DNA of 63,050 bases from Saprospiraceae bacterium (GCA_028282725.1 JANQHF010000113.1:1-63050), one strand, 5' to 3'. Positions 16,803-26,142 are shown, counted from the first letter of the stretch. Made by a program: numbers and translations. Notes: generated from the letters alone by a model not told the origin.

Positions 16803-17492
16803 TTAACGTATGCGCACTCGTGAAAGAAGTCTCTGAGCAAAGAGTCTGTATGCGTCGGATGAAGGATGCAATTGGTCTTCTGCTACCAAATGCTCCTGTT
16901 TCAGGCCATTCCTGGTGATGTCCGTAATGTTCACAAATTGCGCCTCTCGTTCCGTTGCCATTAGTTTTGCATAAGCATTGTAGTCGTCTAATTCTTCACT
17001 GATCTTCCCGGGATCCTTCTTGGTCTGACCAAAGGGAGTATAGGCATAATCCGGGATCGAAACGACGATCACTCTGTTCACACGTCCTCCTGCGTATTCA
17101 ATGGCTTTGGCCAATAATTCAGGAAATTCCTTTTCATAGACTTTGAAATCTTTGGCCTGGTACTGATTGTTGACACCAATCAGCAATGTGACCAGGTCAT
17201 ACTTCGCATCTAGTTTTTCGCTTCGAAGCGCATCCAGCAAATCCGTAGTTGTCCATCCGGTCGTTGCTATAATCCTCGTGGCAACCTCCAAATCATGAGA
17301 TTTTTCCAAAATTTGGCTGAGATGAGCCGGAAATGTAGCGTCTCTTGCGACACTCTCACCTATGGTGTAACTGTCGCCAAGAGCCAGATAGTGGAAGGCT
17401 TTTTTTTTGACGGGACTACCAATTTTGATCTGAGCGTGAAGAGGACTTAGCAAATAGATAAAGCAAATAACGATGAAGAGTCTTATACCCAT
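16803..17492 (-). CDS. SGNH/GDSL-type hydrolase, secreted
   Basis: A 229-residue esterase-like protein with a signal peptide (LFIVICFIYLLSPLHAQ). Block I is YLALGDSYTIGES with the catalytic Ser, block III is LLIGVNNQYQ with the Gly/Asn oxyanion residues, and block V is EDQLHPSSDAY with the Asp and His. Such enzymes cleave ester bonds in lipids or acetylated glycans in the periplasm. The ATG at 17492 was preferred because it leads straight into the signal peptide; a longer frame begins 22 codons upstream. Substrate unknown. Confidence 0.85.
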   Translation of the reverse strand: MGIRLFIVICFIYLLSPLHAQIKIGSPVKKKAFHYLALGDSYTIGESVARDATFPAHLSQILEKSHDLEVATRIIATTGWTTTDLLDALRSEKLDAKYDLVTLLIGVNNQYQAKDFKVYEKEFPELLAKAIEYAGGRVNRVIVVSIPDYAYTPFGQTKKDPGKISEELDDYNAYAKLMATEREAQFVNITDITRNGLKQEHLVAEDQLHPSSDAYRLFAQRLLSRVRIR

Positions 17493-17673
17493 GTCCACAA
17501 TATGAATTCTGAATCCTAATATGACCTGTCTGAAGGAACAATGATAGTACAGAATCAAAAAAAATCAAATCAGAAACAGAAAATCATGTGTAATTCGGTT
17601 TCGGCTGAAAATGGGGAGGAGAAGCGGCTTTGGGAATAAAATCTTCCAGTCAAGTATCTTTACAGATCTATTC

Positions 17674-18798
17674 ATGATATCTAAGGAAGCATATCAACGT
17701 TACTCTCGGCATTTGAATCTACCTGATTTTGATGTTGAGACACAAGAGCGACTAATGAATGCCCGGGTGTTGGTCATCGGTGCCGGAGGACTGGGGACAC
17801 CCCTGCTGCAATATCTGGTAGCAGCCGGTGTTGGCCACATAGGAATTATGGATCCCGATGTAGTGGAGCTCTCTAATCTTCAGCGACAGGTGCTCTATAG
17901 TGAAGGTGATCTTGGCACGTCCAAAGTCGATTGCATAGCCAAAAAGCTCAGGGCACAGAACTCCATGATCAATATTACGACCTACAAGGAGAAAATTGAT
18001 AATTCCAATGCGCTGAAGATTATAAGAGATTATGATCTTGTGGCTGACGGGTCGGATAATTTCCCTACGAGATATCTGGTCAATGATGCGTGTGTGATTT
18101 GTGGGAAACCCAACGTTTATGCCTCCATATTCCGATATGAAGGTCAAGTGTCTGTGTTCAATTTTACTTATCCCGACGGAAGCAAAGGTCCCAACTACAG
18201 GGATTTGTATCCTCAACCCCCCGAACCGGGATTGGTACCTGACTGCGCTAGCGGAGGTGTCCTTGGTGTACTTGCAGGGATCATTGGAAGCATGCAGGCA
18301 CTTGAAGTCATCAAGTTGATCACAGGCACCGGTAGCCCCCTTGTCGGCAAATTGCTCATTTACGACGCACTATCCAATGAATCTTGTATCATTGGCTTAC
18401 CCGAAAAATCACGGGTAGTAGTCGATGAATTGATAAACTATCAACACTTTTGCGGTGTTAATGGATCTGACAATTTGAATATTATGAAAGAAATATCAGT
18501 AACTGAACTGAAACAATGGCGCGATCAGGGTAAGGACTTTCAACTTATCGACGTCCGCGAACAAAATGAAATAGAATTTGTGAACATCGGAGGGGATCAC
18601 ATCCCTCTTGGCGATATTATGGACAACAAGGAAAAAATTTCCGAGGAGAAGGACGTTGTATTTCTTTGTAGAAGCGGTCAAAGAAGCGGAGTAGCTGTCA
18701 GTACACTTGGTCAGCAAGGATATGACAATCTGTATAATCTCAAAGGCGGAATCAATGCCTGGGCGAAAGAAATTGACAACAGTTTACCTACTTATTGA
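17674..18798 (+). CDS. ThiF/MoeB-type adenylyltransferase fused to rhodanese
   Basis: A 374-residue E1-like enzyme that should adenylate the C-terminal glycine of a ubiquitin-like sulfur carrier (MoaD or ThiS type), with a rhodanese domain to supply sulfur. The ATP-binding GAGGLG lies at 36-41, NLQRQ at 68-72, the DGSDNFPTRYLVND stretch at 125-138, the adenylation-domain Cys at 191 (PDCASGG), and the rhodanese loop CRSGQRSG starts at 332. The zinc cysteines of classical MoeB are missing: GPNYRD stands where CxxC is expected. The start at 17674 (MISKEAYQRYSRH) fits the family better than an upstream ATG at 17611. Confidence 0.88.
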   Translation: MISKEAYQRYSRHLNLPDFDVETQERLMNARVLVIGAGGLGTPLLQYLVAAGVGHIGIMDPDVVELSNLQRQVLYSEGDLGTSKVDCIAKKLRAQNSMINITTYKEKIDNSNALKIIRDYDLVADGSDNFPTRYLVNDACVICGKPNVYASIFRYEGQVSVFNFTYPDGSKGPNYRDLYPQPPEPGLVPDCASGGVLGVLAGIIGSMQALEVIKLITGTGSPLVGKLLIYDALSNESCIIGLPEKSRVVVDELINYQHFCGVNGSDNLNIMKEISVTELKQWRDQGKDFQLIDVREQNEIEFVNIGGDHIPLGDIMDNKEKISEEKDVVFLCRSGQRSGVAVSTLGQQGYDNLYNLKGGINAWAKEIDNSLPTY

Positions 18799-19520
18799 AC
18801 GTGCCGGTACATTCCTATTTCGTACTTTTCTTTATGCTTCCGTGCCAATTATCCCTCGGTCAACAGGATGCCCATCAAATTCTTGAGAAGAGTATTCAGT
18901 TTCACGATGCAGAAAAGAAACTGTTGAATAAAAAGGTCACTTTTCATTTTACGGAAACCAGACCCGGCGGAGATGTGAGAAAGTCAAGAGCCATAACATG
19001 GCCTAAAAAGGAATACTTTCTCGTCCAACGCATTTCTGACGGAATTTCGACAACGATGATCTCCGATCGCGGCGCACTAAAATTCCTACTCAACGGGAAG
19101 GATAATTTTACCGGGGAAGAAGCTGAGAAATACCGTTTGAATGAAGAGCGTCTGCAGACAATGACAAGTTATTATCGCTATCTATGGCATTTGCCTCTCA
19201 CTTTATTAGATCCCGGGACAATCGTTCATGACCAGGTGAGGGAGGTCGGTTTTTTTGGCAGTGCCAGCCTGGAAATCAAGGTGTCCTATGAACCGGAAAT
19301 TGGTGGTGATACATGGTATTTTTATTTTCGACCTGATACTTTCGAAATGGTCGGATATCGGTTTTATCACGATGAGTCAAAAAATGACGGAGAGTATATC
19401 CTGGTCGATCAACTTGTGGAAACCGAAGGCATTAAAATTCCAAAAACCAGGAAATGGTATACACATCAGGACAATCGATTCCTGGGAGAGGATACCCTCG
19501 AATCCATTCAGATCGAATAA
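18795..19520 (+). CDS. Secreted DUF6503-like protein
   Basis: About 241 residues with a hydrophobic N terminus (YFVLFFMLPCQLSLGQ) acting as signal peptide. The body resembles the Bacteroidota DUF6503 family: AHQILEKSIQFHD near the mature start, a lipoprotein-carrier-like beta fold, and a PLTLLDPGTIV segment. The likely start is TTG at 18795, which overlaps the TGA of the upstream gene (TTGA) and implies translational coupling; a GTG at 18801 or ATG at 18834 are alternatives. Function unknown. Confidence 0.7.
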   Translation: MNVPVHSYFVLFFMLPCQLSLGQQDAHQILEKSIQFHDAEKKLLNKKVTFHFTETRPGGDVRKSRAITWPKKEYFLVQRISDGISTTMISDRGALKFLLNGKDNFTGEEAEKYRLNEERLQTMTSYYRYLWHLPLTLLDPGTIVHDQVREVGFFGSASLEIKVSYEPEIGGDTWYFYFRPDTFEMVGYRFYHDESKNDGEYILVDQLVETEGIKIPKTRKWYTHQDNRFLGEDTLESIQIE

Positions 19521-19541
19521 CCGCCTGATATCCTGAGGCGG
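19521..19541. terminator. Hairpin between convergent genes
   Basis: CCGCCT (19521-19526) pairs with AGGCGG (19536-19541) around a 9-base loop between two convergent genes. There is no good T run on either side, so an intrinsic terminator function is only suggested by position. Confidence 0.35.
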
Positions 19542-19556
19542 ACTGAGATTAAGATT

Positions 19557-20234
19557 TTAAAGGACCGCCTCTCCTGCCTTTAATGAAATCGATAAACCGA
19601 TTTCGTCGTGTACAAAATTGTCGCCAAGGTTGTCAAAGACTGTTCTTGATCCATAATTGATTCCCCATAAGGTGCGATCAATCGTAAACGGAGGTGTCGT
19701 AACTTCGATCCGGGATCTTCCAATTCCGATCAGCGCTTTGAATCCAATTTCCTTGGTGACATCCCTCATGGTCAAATTGCCATAGATAAGATGCGTTGCG
19801 GATTCATCTCCACTCAACTTTGTGACTCTCGTAATTTCAAATTTACTGGTTGGAAACCTGGTGATATTAAAAAAATCATCTTCCCTGCCCTCAGAGATAC
19901 CCTTCAGATGGTTTTCCAGGCGATCCTTCATCCCGCCGGAAAGATCGGTGTTTTGCAGAGTACTCATATCGATCGTAAAGGACCCTCCCGTTATCGTACG
20001 TCCTTCCAGGCTCACTGAACCCCCGGATAATTTAATTGTACCCGTATGGGTGGCCGTTGGCTTGGCACCCTCCCAATTGATCACGCTAGATGCTAAATCT
20101 ACCGCCAGGATCTTCCCGGATGATTCGGATACTGTTGCTTCTTCCTGAACTGAGGCTTTTTCGCCGGCTGGTTTTTTACATGAAATTGCAATGGTCACAG
20201 ATGAGAACAGAAAGAATAAAAACAGATTTTTCAT
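19557..20234 (-). CDS. YceI family lipoprotein
   Basis: A 225-residue lipoprotein (lipobox IAISC, Cys at about 19) with a YceI lipocalin-like domain from about residue 45: SVINWEGAKPTATHTGTIKL at the start, FPTSKFEIT in the middle, LTMRDVTKEIGF and the C-terminal DEIGLSISLKA. YceI proteins bind long isoprenoid or polyprenyl chains in the periplasm. The gene is monocistronic and convergent with the DUF6503 gene. Confidence 0.9.
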   Translation of the reverse strand: MKNLFLFFLFSSVTIAISCKKPAGEKASVQEEATVSESSGKILAVDLASSVINWEGAKPTATHTGTIKLSGGSVSLEGRTITGGSFTIDMSTLQNTDLSGGMKDRLENHLKGISEGREDDFFNITRFPTSKFEITRVTKLSGDESATHLIYGNLTMRDVTKEIGFKALIGIGRSRIEVTTPPFTIDRTLWGINYGSRTVFDNLGDNFVHDEIGLSISLKAGEAVL

Positions 20235-20304
20235 CGATCAATAATTTGAATCCAAGGATACCGTTTTCATCGCAAAACGAGGAATTCTCTTGCTGTAAAA
20301 TCAA

Positions 20305-21513
20305 TCAGTCCGCTTCTCTTCTGAGTGTAATTTTGGTCACCTCAGGACTCATCCCTACTCTCCCCGGATATGCCAAAACACCAAAACCTCGATTGACATA
20401 TAGGTATTGGTCTTGTTCTTTATACAATCCAAGCCATTTTTTGTATCGATACTTTACAGGAGACCACTTTAAGAAGGGCAAATTTATTCCAAACTGCATT
20501 CCATGAGTATGACCACTCAAGGTCAAATGAAAGTGCTTGGGATAGTCAAGGGCCTTATGCTCCCAATGAGAAGGATCGTGTGAAAGAAGAATGGAAAATC
20601 CTCCGTTTTTACATTCAAGTGTTGCCTGATCCAGGTTGGCTTTCTTGGGAAAGTACCTTCCGGAACCCCAATTTTCTACACCAATCAAATTCATGGTATC
20701 ATTGTCTTTTTGAATAGCACGACTTTCATTCAACAATAACTGGAATCCCATGGATTCATACTTGCTGAAGAAATCATCATAATATGCACCACGCTCCGAC
20801 TGTTCCCGGGGTTGGCCATAATAATCGTGATTGCCCAATATGGCAAATTTCCCGTGGGGTGCTCTCAACTGGGAAAATAAATCGATAAATGGATCTATTT
20901 CATCTTTATGTCCATTTACGAGATCTCCCGTGAATACGATCATATCTGCCTCTTGCTTCCTGGCCAGTTCAATTCCTTTTTCCACTCCTTTGAGGTCGTC
21001 CCAGGTCCCGGAATGCGCATCTGAAAGCTGTAAAATGGTAAAACCATCAAATGCCTTAGGAAGGTCAGGGAACCCAAGAATCACCTCTTCAAGCTGGAAT
21101 CGATACTTGCCCCAAATGACTCCATAGGTCATTGACAACAATATGACTCCACTAATCAGGAATCCTAACCCCAACGCAGTACTAAAAAATGAGTCCACCT
21201 GAAGCCCGCTTAATTCGAGAATCCACGAAATCAAACTGGAAATTATCGTCAATGAGAGGAAGACAAATTTCTGAACGATAACCGCGAAGCCCATACCGAT
21301 GAAAAAATTGGTGATCCCCATTCTCATCAATGGACGTTTATTCCAATACCGGATACCCAGGAAAATCCCAATGTAACCCAGGACGGATATCGCAATGCTG
21401 CTGATAGTGATCACATGAACAGAACCAAAGGATTGAGAAAGACTGGACCAGAGATACAATTCGATGAAGCCAAATAAGAGGAGCGGTAGTATTAAAACGG
21501 AAATGATTCTCAT
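20305..21513 (-). CDS. Membrane-anchored metallophosphoesterase
   Basis: A 402-residue protein with about four N-terminal TM segments (residues 1-130) and a calcineurin-like phosphoesterase domain. Metal-binding motifs are QLSDAHSG, FTGDLVNG, GNHDYYG, LSHDPSHW and LSGHTHGMQFG, in the correct order. This is the YkuE/UDP-diacylglucosamine hydrolase-like arrangement common in Bacteroidota, probably a phosphodiesterase of lipid or nucleotide substrates with the active domain facing the periplasm or the cytoplasm (not decided). Monocistronic. Confidence 0.9.
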   Translation of the reverse strand: MRIISVLILPLLLFGFIELYLWSSLSQSFGSVHVITISSIAISVLGYIGIFLGIRYWNKRPLMRMGITNFFIGMGFAVIVQKFVFLSLTIISSLISWILELSGLQVDSFFSTALGLGFLISGVILLSMTYGVIWGKYRFQLEEVILGFPDLPKAFDGFTILQLSDAHSGTWDDLKGVEKGIELARKQEADMIVFTGDLVNGHKDEIDPFIDLFSQLRAPHGKFAILGNHDYYGQPREQSERGAYYDDFFSKYESMGFQLLLNESRAIQKDNDTMNLIGVENWGSGRYFPKKANLDQATLECKNGGFSILLSHDPSHWEHKALDYPKHFHLTLSGHTHGMQFGINLPFLKWSPVKYRYKKWLGLYKEQDQYLYVNRGFGVLAYPGRVGMSPEVTKITLRREAD

Positions 21514-21636
21514 TGTAGCAATTACTCAGTAAACCTTAACAATTATCACGGATAAAGTGTTCTATTTCATAAAGCCATGGATGAGCTTTACACGAATCCA
21601 ATATATTTATGCATTTGTCAATCCACAATTTAGTTT

Positions 21637-22302
21637 ATGATTCAAAAAGACACAATTGCCTTTCTCGAGGATATAAGAAAAAACAATAACCGCCCCTGGT
21701 TTCAGGCCAACAAGGAAAGATATCTGGACGCACAAAAAAACGTCAAGGATTTTCTTTTAAGCCTGGAAACTGAAATGAACAAGATCGACAGCATAGAAAA
21801 GATCAAACTTTTCCGGATTTACAGAGACGTGCGATTCAGCAAGGACAAATCACCGTATAATTCCCACTGGAGCATGTCAATGGGCAGAACTAAACCATAT
21901 CTCCGCGGGGGATATTATTTGAAGTTGAATCCTGAAGGAGGAATGATAGCATGTGGATTCTGGAATCCCAATTCTTCTGACTTGTCATTGATCAGGGGAC
22001 AAATTGATCAGGATCCGAAAGCCTTCAGGAAAGCTATAAACAACAAAAAATTGAAGCAGGTCTTCGGTCAAATGGGAGGAGAAGCAGTCAAAACCGCTCC
22101 AAAGGGGTACAATAAGGACCATCCTGCCATAGATTTGATCAGGCATAAACAATTCATCTTCACAAAAGAATTTTCAAGAAAGGAGGTTCATGACAAGGAC
22201 TTCTTAAAGCAAGTCGTCCTTTCTTATAAAGCAATCAGGCCCTTCTTCGACTACATGAGTGATATACTGGGTCATAATCTGAATGGAGAACCCTTGTATT
22301 GA
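21637..22302 (+). CDS. DUF2461 (TIGR02453) family protein
   Basis: A 221-residue protein with the family blocks FLEDIRKNNNRPWFQANKE at the start, RVYRDVRFSKDKSPYN-like (here RIYRDVRFSKDKSPYN), a GGYYLKLNPEGGM segment and a HKQFIFTKEFSRKEV segment. Length and layout are standard. The family is cytoplasmic and its function is unknown. It is convergent with the small membrane-protein gene at 22307. Confidence 0.92.
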   Translation: MIQKDTIAFLEDIRKNNNRPWFQANKERYLDAQKNVKDFLLSLETEMNKIDSIEKIKLFRIYRDVRFSKDKSPYNSHWSMSMGRTKPYLRGGYYLKLNPEGGMIACGFWNPNSSDLSLIRGQIDQDPKAFRKAINNKKLKQVFGQMGGEAVKTAPKGYNKDHPAIDLIRHKQFIFTKEFSRKEVHDKDFLKQVVLSYKAIRPFFDYMSDILGHNLNGEPLY

Positions 22303-22306
22303 TGAA

Positions 22307-22582
22307 CTACTCCTGCATCCAGTCAAAAGATCCGGTGATGAATATGCTGAAGAATAACAGTACGATGAAGGGTGCAAATGCAGCATTGAACATAAACAGG
22401 TAGTAGCTCCCGGGTACTTTTGACTTATCGATAAATTCAAAAACCAAACTCAGAATTAAAAGTGCTATTGCAATGGTCCCCAAGATCAGACATACCAGGA
22501 ATCCAATGTAATCATTGATCACATAGATGACTGTGTAGATAATTATTTGGAGGAGAAATAATTCAATTTGACCTATGCGCAT
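22307..22582 (-). CDS. Small membrane protein, unknown (91 aa)
   Basis: A 91-residue, strongly hydrophobic protein with three predicted TM segments (about 8-25, 28-48 and 62-85) and no recognisable family. It begins at an ATG inside the palindrome ATGCGCAT, and its leader lies head-to-head with the DUF6794 gene. Four bases separate its stop from that of the DUF2461 gene. It is probably real because the frame is clean and purely membrane-like, but nothing indicates a role. Confidence 0.6.
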   Translation of the reverse strand: MRIGQIELFLLQIIIYTVIYVINDYIGFLVCLILGTIAIALLILSLVFEFIDKSKVPGSYYLFMFNAAFAPFIVLLFFSIFITGSFDWMQE

Positions 22583-22670
22583 TAAGAAGGACTGTTACAA
22601 TAAAATATTTGATCGGCAAGATGAGAATTATTTCAGTCACAGGACGTTTATTCCATTGAATTCAATATGT

Positions 22671-23147
22671 ATGAAGGTATTCCTGGTCATATTTCTTCTG
22701 TTTCCCCTGATGTCAATTGCCCAGACATCCGAAGAAGAACTGTTGAAAACTTATGAAGAGAATATTCAGAAGGAGTATATCAATGGTATTTATATTCCCG
22801 AGGACATCCATGATGCTCTGAGCAAGCTGGATGAACTTTCGAATGATTCAGGCCGGGCCAAATTCCTGGAGGCCGAAGAAACTGTAATTGCAGAACGTCT
22901 TATTCACGGTCTCGGAAAATGGATTACACTGAATTGGAATTTCTATGAGGGCAGCCGGCTCTGCCATCATCTCAAAACCTATGGGTTAAGTCATCCTGAG
23001 GATATGGCGGCATTTATTATTGTTTCTTACCACCGTCATCTGAGAAAGGTCCCGCTGGAACTTCATGAACGTGGTAAAATCTATAAGGAGCAAAGATATC
23101 GAGAACAGATGGAGCGAATTGCCGTGCGCAAAGAAATTAAAAATTGA
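22671..23147 (+). CDS. DUF6794-like secreted protein
   Basis: A 158-residue protein with signal peptide (VFLVIFLLFPLMSIAQ). The body has the DUF6794 layout: IYIPEDIHDALSKLDEL, an ERLIHGLGKWITLNW segment with the conserved Trp residues, SRLCHHLKTYGLSHPEDM and YHRHL. The family is a Bacteroidota domain of unknown function. The ATG at 22671 was chosen because it starts the signal peptide; a longer frame runs 32 codons upstream and would overlap the divergent gene. Confidence 0.75.
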   Translation: MKVFLVIFLLFPLMSIAQTSEEELLKTYEENIQKEYINGIYIPEDIHDALSKLDELSNDSGRAKFLEAEETVIAERLIHGLGKWITLNWNFYEGSRLCHHLKTYGLSHPEDMAAFIIVSYHRHLRKVPLELHERGKIYKEQRYREQMERIAVRKEIKN

Positions 23148-24479
23148 TCAGGCTAATTTGTTTTTCTTTTTATTCATGTCAAGCACTGCATTTTCCAGTC
23201 CTCTGGGCGTCATCGGGTACATAGAGAATATCCTTCTCAACATTGTTGTCGTCCATGTAATATGCCAGTGTTTCTCCGAGACGGGATTTAGCCAGGCAAT
23301 CTTTTTAAATTTCTCAGAAAAACGACCCCATGTTATAATACTTCCTTCGTGCAGTTCGTAGGGAGCCATAGCCGCGTCACCAATAATGAACACCCGATAA
23401 TTCGGATCCTTGGAAAGAACACGTTCTACGGGCACTCTCCGGGTTCTGCGTTCATCTTCATAGACGTATTTATAGATGGTATTGTGGAAGTAGTAGGTCT
23501 CCAGGTCATGCTGAAATCGCGTCTTCATTTTTTTGAAAAGTGCCTGGATGGGTCTTATGTAATAGTCCATTGAATAGCCTCCGTTATCAATCATTAAGAT
23601 CACCTGAAGGCGATCCTCTGTCTTGTCCAATTCAATGGGCAAAAAGAGTCCCCCCTGGGCTACTCCTTCCTTGACTGTTATCGGGATATCAAGGTAACGA
23701 TCATTGGTTTCTTCTATTACTCCTTTCAAAGACGCGAGTGTGGCATCCACGTTGTCATCACTGATATGTGCGTCGATATCCACAGGATAGAATTGTGGGT
23801 TGCCCATGACCTCCCTGGCCATTTTACCACCTCCGCTTCCACCCACCCGGATACCGCCCAGGGCCGCACCTCCATGTCCGTAAGGTGAGATTCCCCCGGT
23901 GCCGACCCAGTGAGCTCCTCCATGATGTCTTCTCATCTGCTGCTCCATGACCTTTTCCATTCTCCTCCTCAATTCTTCCAGGTCAACCATTCTGTAATCG
24001 GCCGCTTTTTCTTGTAGCCGTTCAATATTTTCATCATCTCCCCTACCCGGATCATCCTTTAAATCAGGATCATCTTCGGCCAATATCTCCTCCCCGTCGA
24101 TCACTCTTCTAATATCGAAAGAAGTCATGTGAACTTCATCCAGGAACTGATTGATAAGGTCTTCCATATCAATATTGCGGTGTTCATCATTCCCCTGAAA
24201 AAAATCGTCCAGCCAATCCCGGAATGTCTGTGCCCGCAAAATGGCGTCACTCAACCGTTCTCCCTGAGCTATATCCACCCCGATAAAATAATCATAGAAT
24301 GCCTGGGTATAAGGTCCGATATGCGTAGGATCCTTGACGAGAGAAACCTTGAAAAAATTATAGATATCTCCTGTCGTATGAATGAGATCCTTATTCAGTG
24401 CCTTTTGTAACAAGAGAAGCGAGCGAATGTCTGCCGGCACTCCATAATTTCTGCATATTTCTGGAAAACTTTCAAACAT
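23148..24479 (-). CDS. CoxE-like protein with von Willebrand A domain
   Basis: A 443-residue protein with an alpha-helical N-terminal half, a charged stretch with a Gly-rich turn (about 190-220), and a C-terminal VWA-type domain of the CoxE family. The metal-site motif reads IDNGGYSMD (near residue 303), where most VWA domains have DxSxS. It stands 16 bases downstream of a MoxR-type ATPase gene, the usual CoxD/CoxE or RavA/ViaA pairing, in which the ATPase and VWA protein act together as a metalloprotein- or complex-assembly machine. No CO dehydrogenase genes are near, so the client is unknown. Confidence 0.78.
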   Translation of the reverse strand: MFESFPEICRNYGVPADIRSLLLLQKALNKDLIHTTGDIYNFFKVSLVKDPTHIGPYTQAFYDYFIGVDIAQGERLSDAILRAQTFRDWLDDFFQGNDEHRNIDMEDLINQFLDEVHMTSFDIRRVIDGEEILAEDDPDLKDDPGRGDDENIERLQEKAADYRMVDLEELRRRMEKVMEQQMRRHHGGAHWVGTGGISPYGHGGAALGGIRVGGSGGGKMAREVMGNPQFYPVDIDAHISDDNVDATLASLKGVIEETNDRYLDIPITVKEGVAQGGLFLPIELDKTEDRLQVILMIDNGGYSMDYYIRPIQALFKKMKTRFQHDLETYYFHNTIYKYVYEDERRTRRVPVERVLSKDPNYRVFIIGDAAMAPYELHEGSIITWGRFSEKFKKIAWLNPVSEKHWHITWTTTMLRRIFSMYPMTPRGLENAVLDMNKKKNKLA

Positions 24480-24495
24480 AAAGTTCGAATTATTG

Positions 24496-25407
24496 CTAAT
24501 ACCTGGTGGCTCCTCCGGGTCTGCTGAGGTCTTCCTTTAAATTCCTCTGTACCCTTCGTACATCATCGTGATTCTTAATTAGGGCACCAAGCCCATCTAA
24601 TTTTTTGATTCGTTCGATCGTCTCTTTTTTCGAAAAAGATTGCATGTATTTTAACCAATTCAGCAACTCCCGCGTGGAAGGCGCCCGTTCAAGACCCAAC
24701 TGACGAAGCTGGTAAAAAATACTGATGGCTTCACTTACAATATTGTCATCCGTCTTCGGATAATGTTTGCGCACGATATCACGCATTATTTCCGGAGACG
24801 GGAAAGCTATATAATGATATACACATCTGCCCTTAAATGCCGTCGGTAGTTCCTGTTCCCTGTTGCTGGTGATCACAATGGCGGGCATGTCCAGTTCTGT
24901 TGTTTCGATGATTTCCCCGGATTCTGGCATAATGAATTTTCTATGACTCAAGGCGTACAGCAAATCATTGGGAAACTCCCTGGGCGCCTTGTCGATCTCA
25001 TCAATCAACAAGACAGAATTGGGTGTACTATAGGCCTTTGCTGCCGGACCCATTTGCACATAGTCACTCAGTCGGTCCGTACTTCTTCCTCCGGTACTTA
25101 ATTTGGATTCCAATCCCTTTTCCTCCCTTTGTGCGTTCAGAACTTCGATCTGAGAATCCCTGAGGTATTTAACATGGTCAAACCTGGCGACAAATTGCTC
25201 TACCGTACTCTTGGATCCAACCGGATAAACAAAGAGATCGAGATTCAAATCCCTTGCATACTGCAATGGCAATTCGGTTTTTCCTGTCCCGGGTTCTCCC
25301 TCGATCAATAAAGGCATGCCCAAAACCCTTGCTATGTGAAATGCCTGAGCCAGATCTTTGTCACAGAGATATTTATCCGATCCTTCCCATTGTGTGGTAT
25401 CAGCCAT
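24496..25407 (-). CDS. MoxR family AAA+ ATPase
   Basis: A 303-residue ATPase with Walker A GEPGTGKT at 37-44, Walker B LLIDEIDKA near 132-140, sensor 1 in IVITSNREQELP, an arginine finger region near AFKGRCVYHY, and sensor 2 in APSTRELLNWL. It has an insert (about 80-125) with LSDYVQMGPAA. MoxR proteins work as chaperones with VWA partners, here the gene at 23148. The ATG at 25407 is favoured because an upstream in-frame TTG at 25428 lies inside the predicted -7 promoter element. Confidence 0.9.
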   Translation of the reverse strand: MADTTQWEGSDKYLCDKDLAQAFHIARVLGMPLLIEGEPGTGKTELPLQYARDLNLDLFVYPVGSKSTVEQFVARFDHVKYLRDSQIEVLNAQREEKGLESKLSTGGRSTDRLSDYVQMGPAAKAYSTPNSVLLIDEIDKAPREFPNDLLYALSHRKFIMPESGEIIETTELDMPAIVITSNREQELPTAFKGRCVYHYIAFPSPEIMRDIVRKHYPKTDDNIVSEAISIFYQLRQLGLERAPSTRELLNWLKYMQSFSKKETIERIKKLDGLGALIKNHDDVRRVQRNLKEDLSRPGGATRY

Positions 25408-25425
25408 ATTTTTCTTGTTAAGATT

Positions 25426-25433
25426 CAAATGTA
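25426..25433 (-). promoter_or_regulatory. -7 element of the MoxR-CoxE operon
   Basis: TACATTTG on the - strand matches TAnnTTTG and ends 18 bases upstream of the MoxR ATG. The expected -33 element is not clear. Its position argues against the upstream TTG as start. Confidence 0.4.
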
Positions 25434-25620
25434 GACCAATTCATCTTCGTTTTATTCCTTGAAACCAATAAATAATTGCCGTTACAACGGACAGAGGCCC
25501 GAAAAAGCTTGTTGTATTAAGAATTTTAATAATATGTTGGTTTTTCATTACTTTTACATAAATATGTTATTTACCCCAATGCCCGAATAAGGGTATTGGG
25601 CACCAAATAGTGTTATCCTA

Positions 25621-26142
25621 GTGAAAAAGAATCCTTTCGACGAGTCGAATTTCGAAGAAGTCTTTAAGACGTTCTTTGGCCCTCTGTGCAATTACGTGAA
25701 CAGCTATATTAAAGACTGGGAAAGCAGTCGGGAAATCGTACAAGGTACCTTTATGAAGGTATGGGAAAACAAAGATTCGATTGAAATCAATACTTCGGTT
25801 AAGAGCTATCTGTATTCTGCCGTCAGGAACAGGATGATTGATCAGATCAGATCAAATCAAAAATTAGAGGAATATAAGACGACGATCAATATTGACGAGA
25901 CAGAAGAGAACGCCGACCAATTGAATTCATTTTTGGTAAGACAAGAGATCCTGAAATCACTGGATAAGCTCAAACCAAAGATGAAAAAGATATTCTCACT
26001 CAGTAAGATTGAGGGACTCACATACAGTGAAATTGCAGCTTATATGAATATATCGAAAAGGGCGGTTGAAGACAATGTGGCAAAGGCTTTGCGACTGCTC
26101 AAGGATGACTTGAAAGACAACGAAATAATTTTTTCAGATTAA
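25621..26142 (+). CDS. ECF sigma-70 factor (Bacteroidota FecI-like)
   Basis: A 173-residue extracytoplasmic-function sigma factor. Region 2 spans FKTFFGPLCNYVNSYI to VWENKDSIEINTSVKSYLY, with the core-binding and -10 recognition helices. Region 4 is LKPKMKKIFSLSKIEGLTYSEIAAYMNISKRAVEDN (helix-turn-helix, about residues 118-160, described here as one block; key residues are SEIA and RAVEDN). The start is GTG. The next gene encodes a FecR-type anti-sigma protein, so sigma activity is probably controlled by an envelope signal. Confidence 0.92.
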   Translation: MKKNPFDESNFEEVFKTFFGPLCNYVNSYIKDWESSREIVQGTFMKVWENKDSIEINTSVKSYLYSAVRNRMIDQIRSNQKLEEYKTTINIDETEENADQLNSFLVRQEILKSLDKLKPKMKKIFSLSKIEGLTYSEIAAYMNISKRAVEDNVAKALRLLKDDLKDNEIIFSD

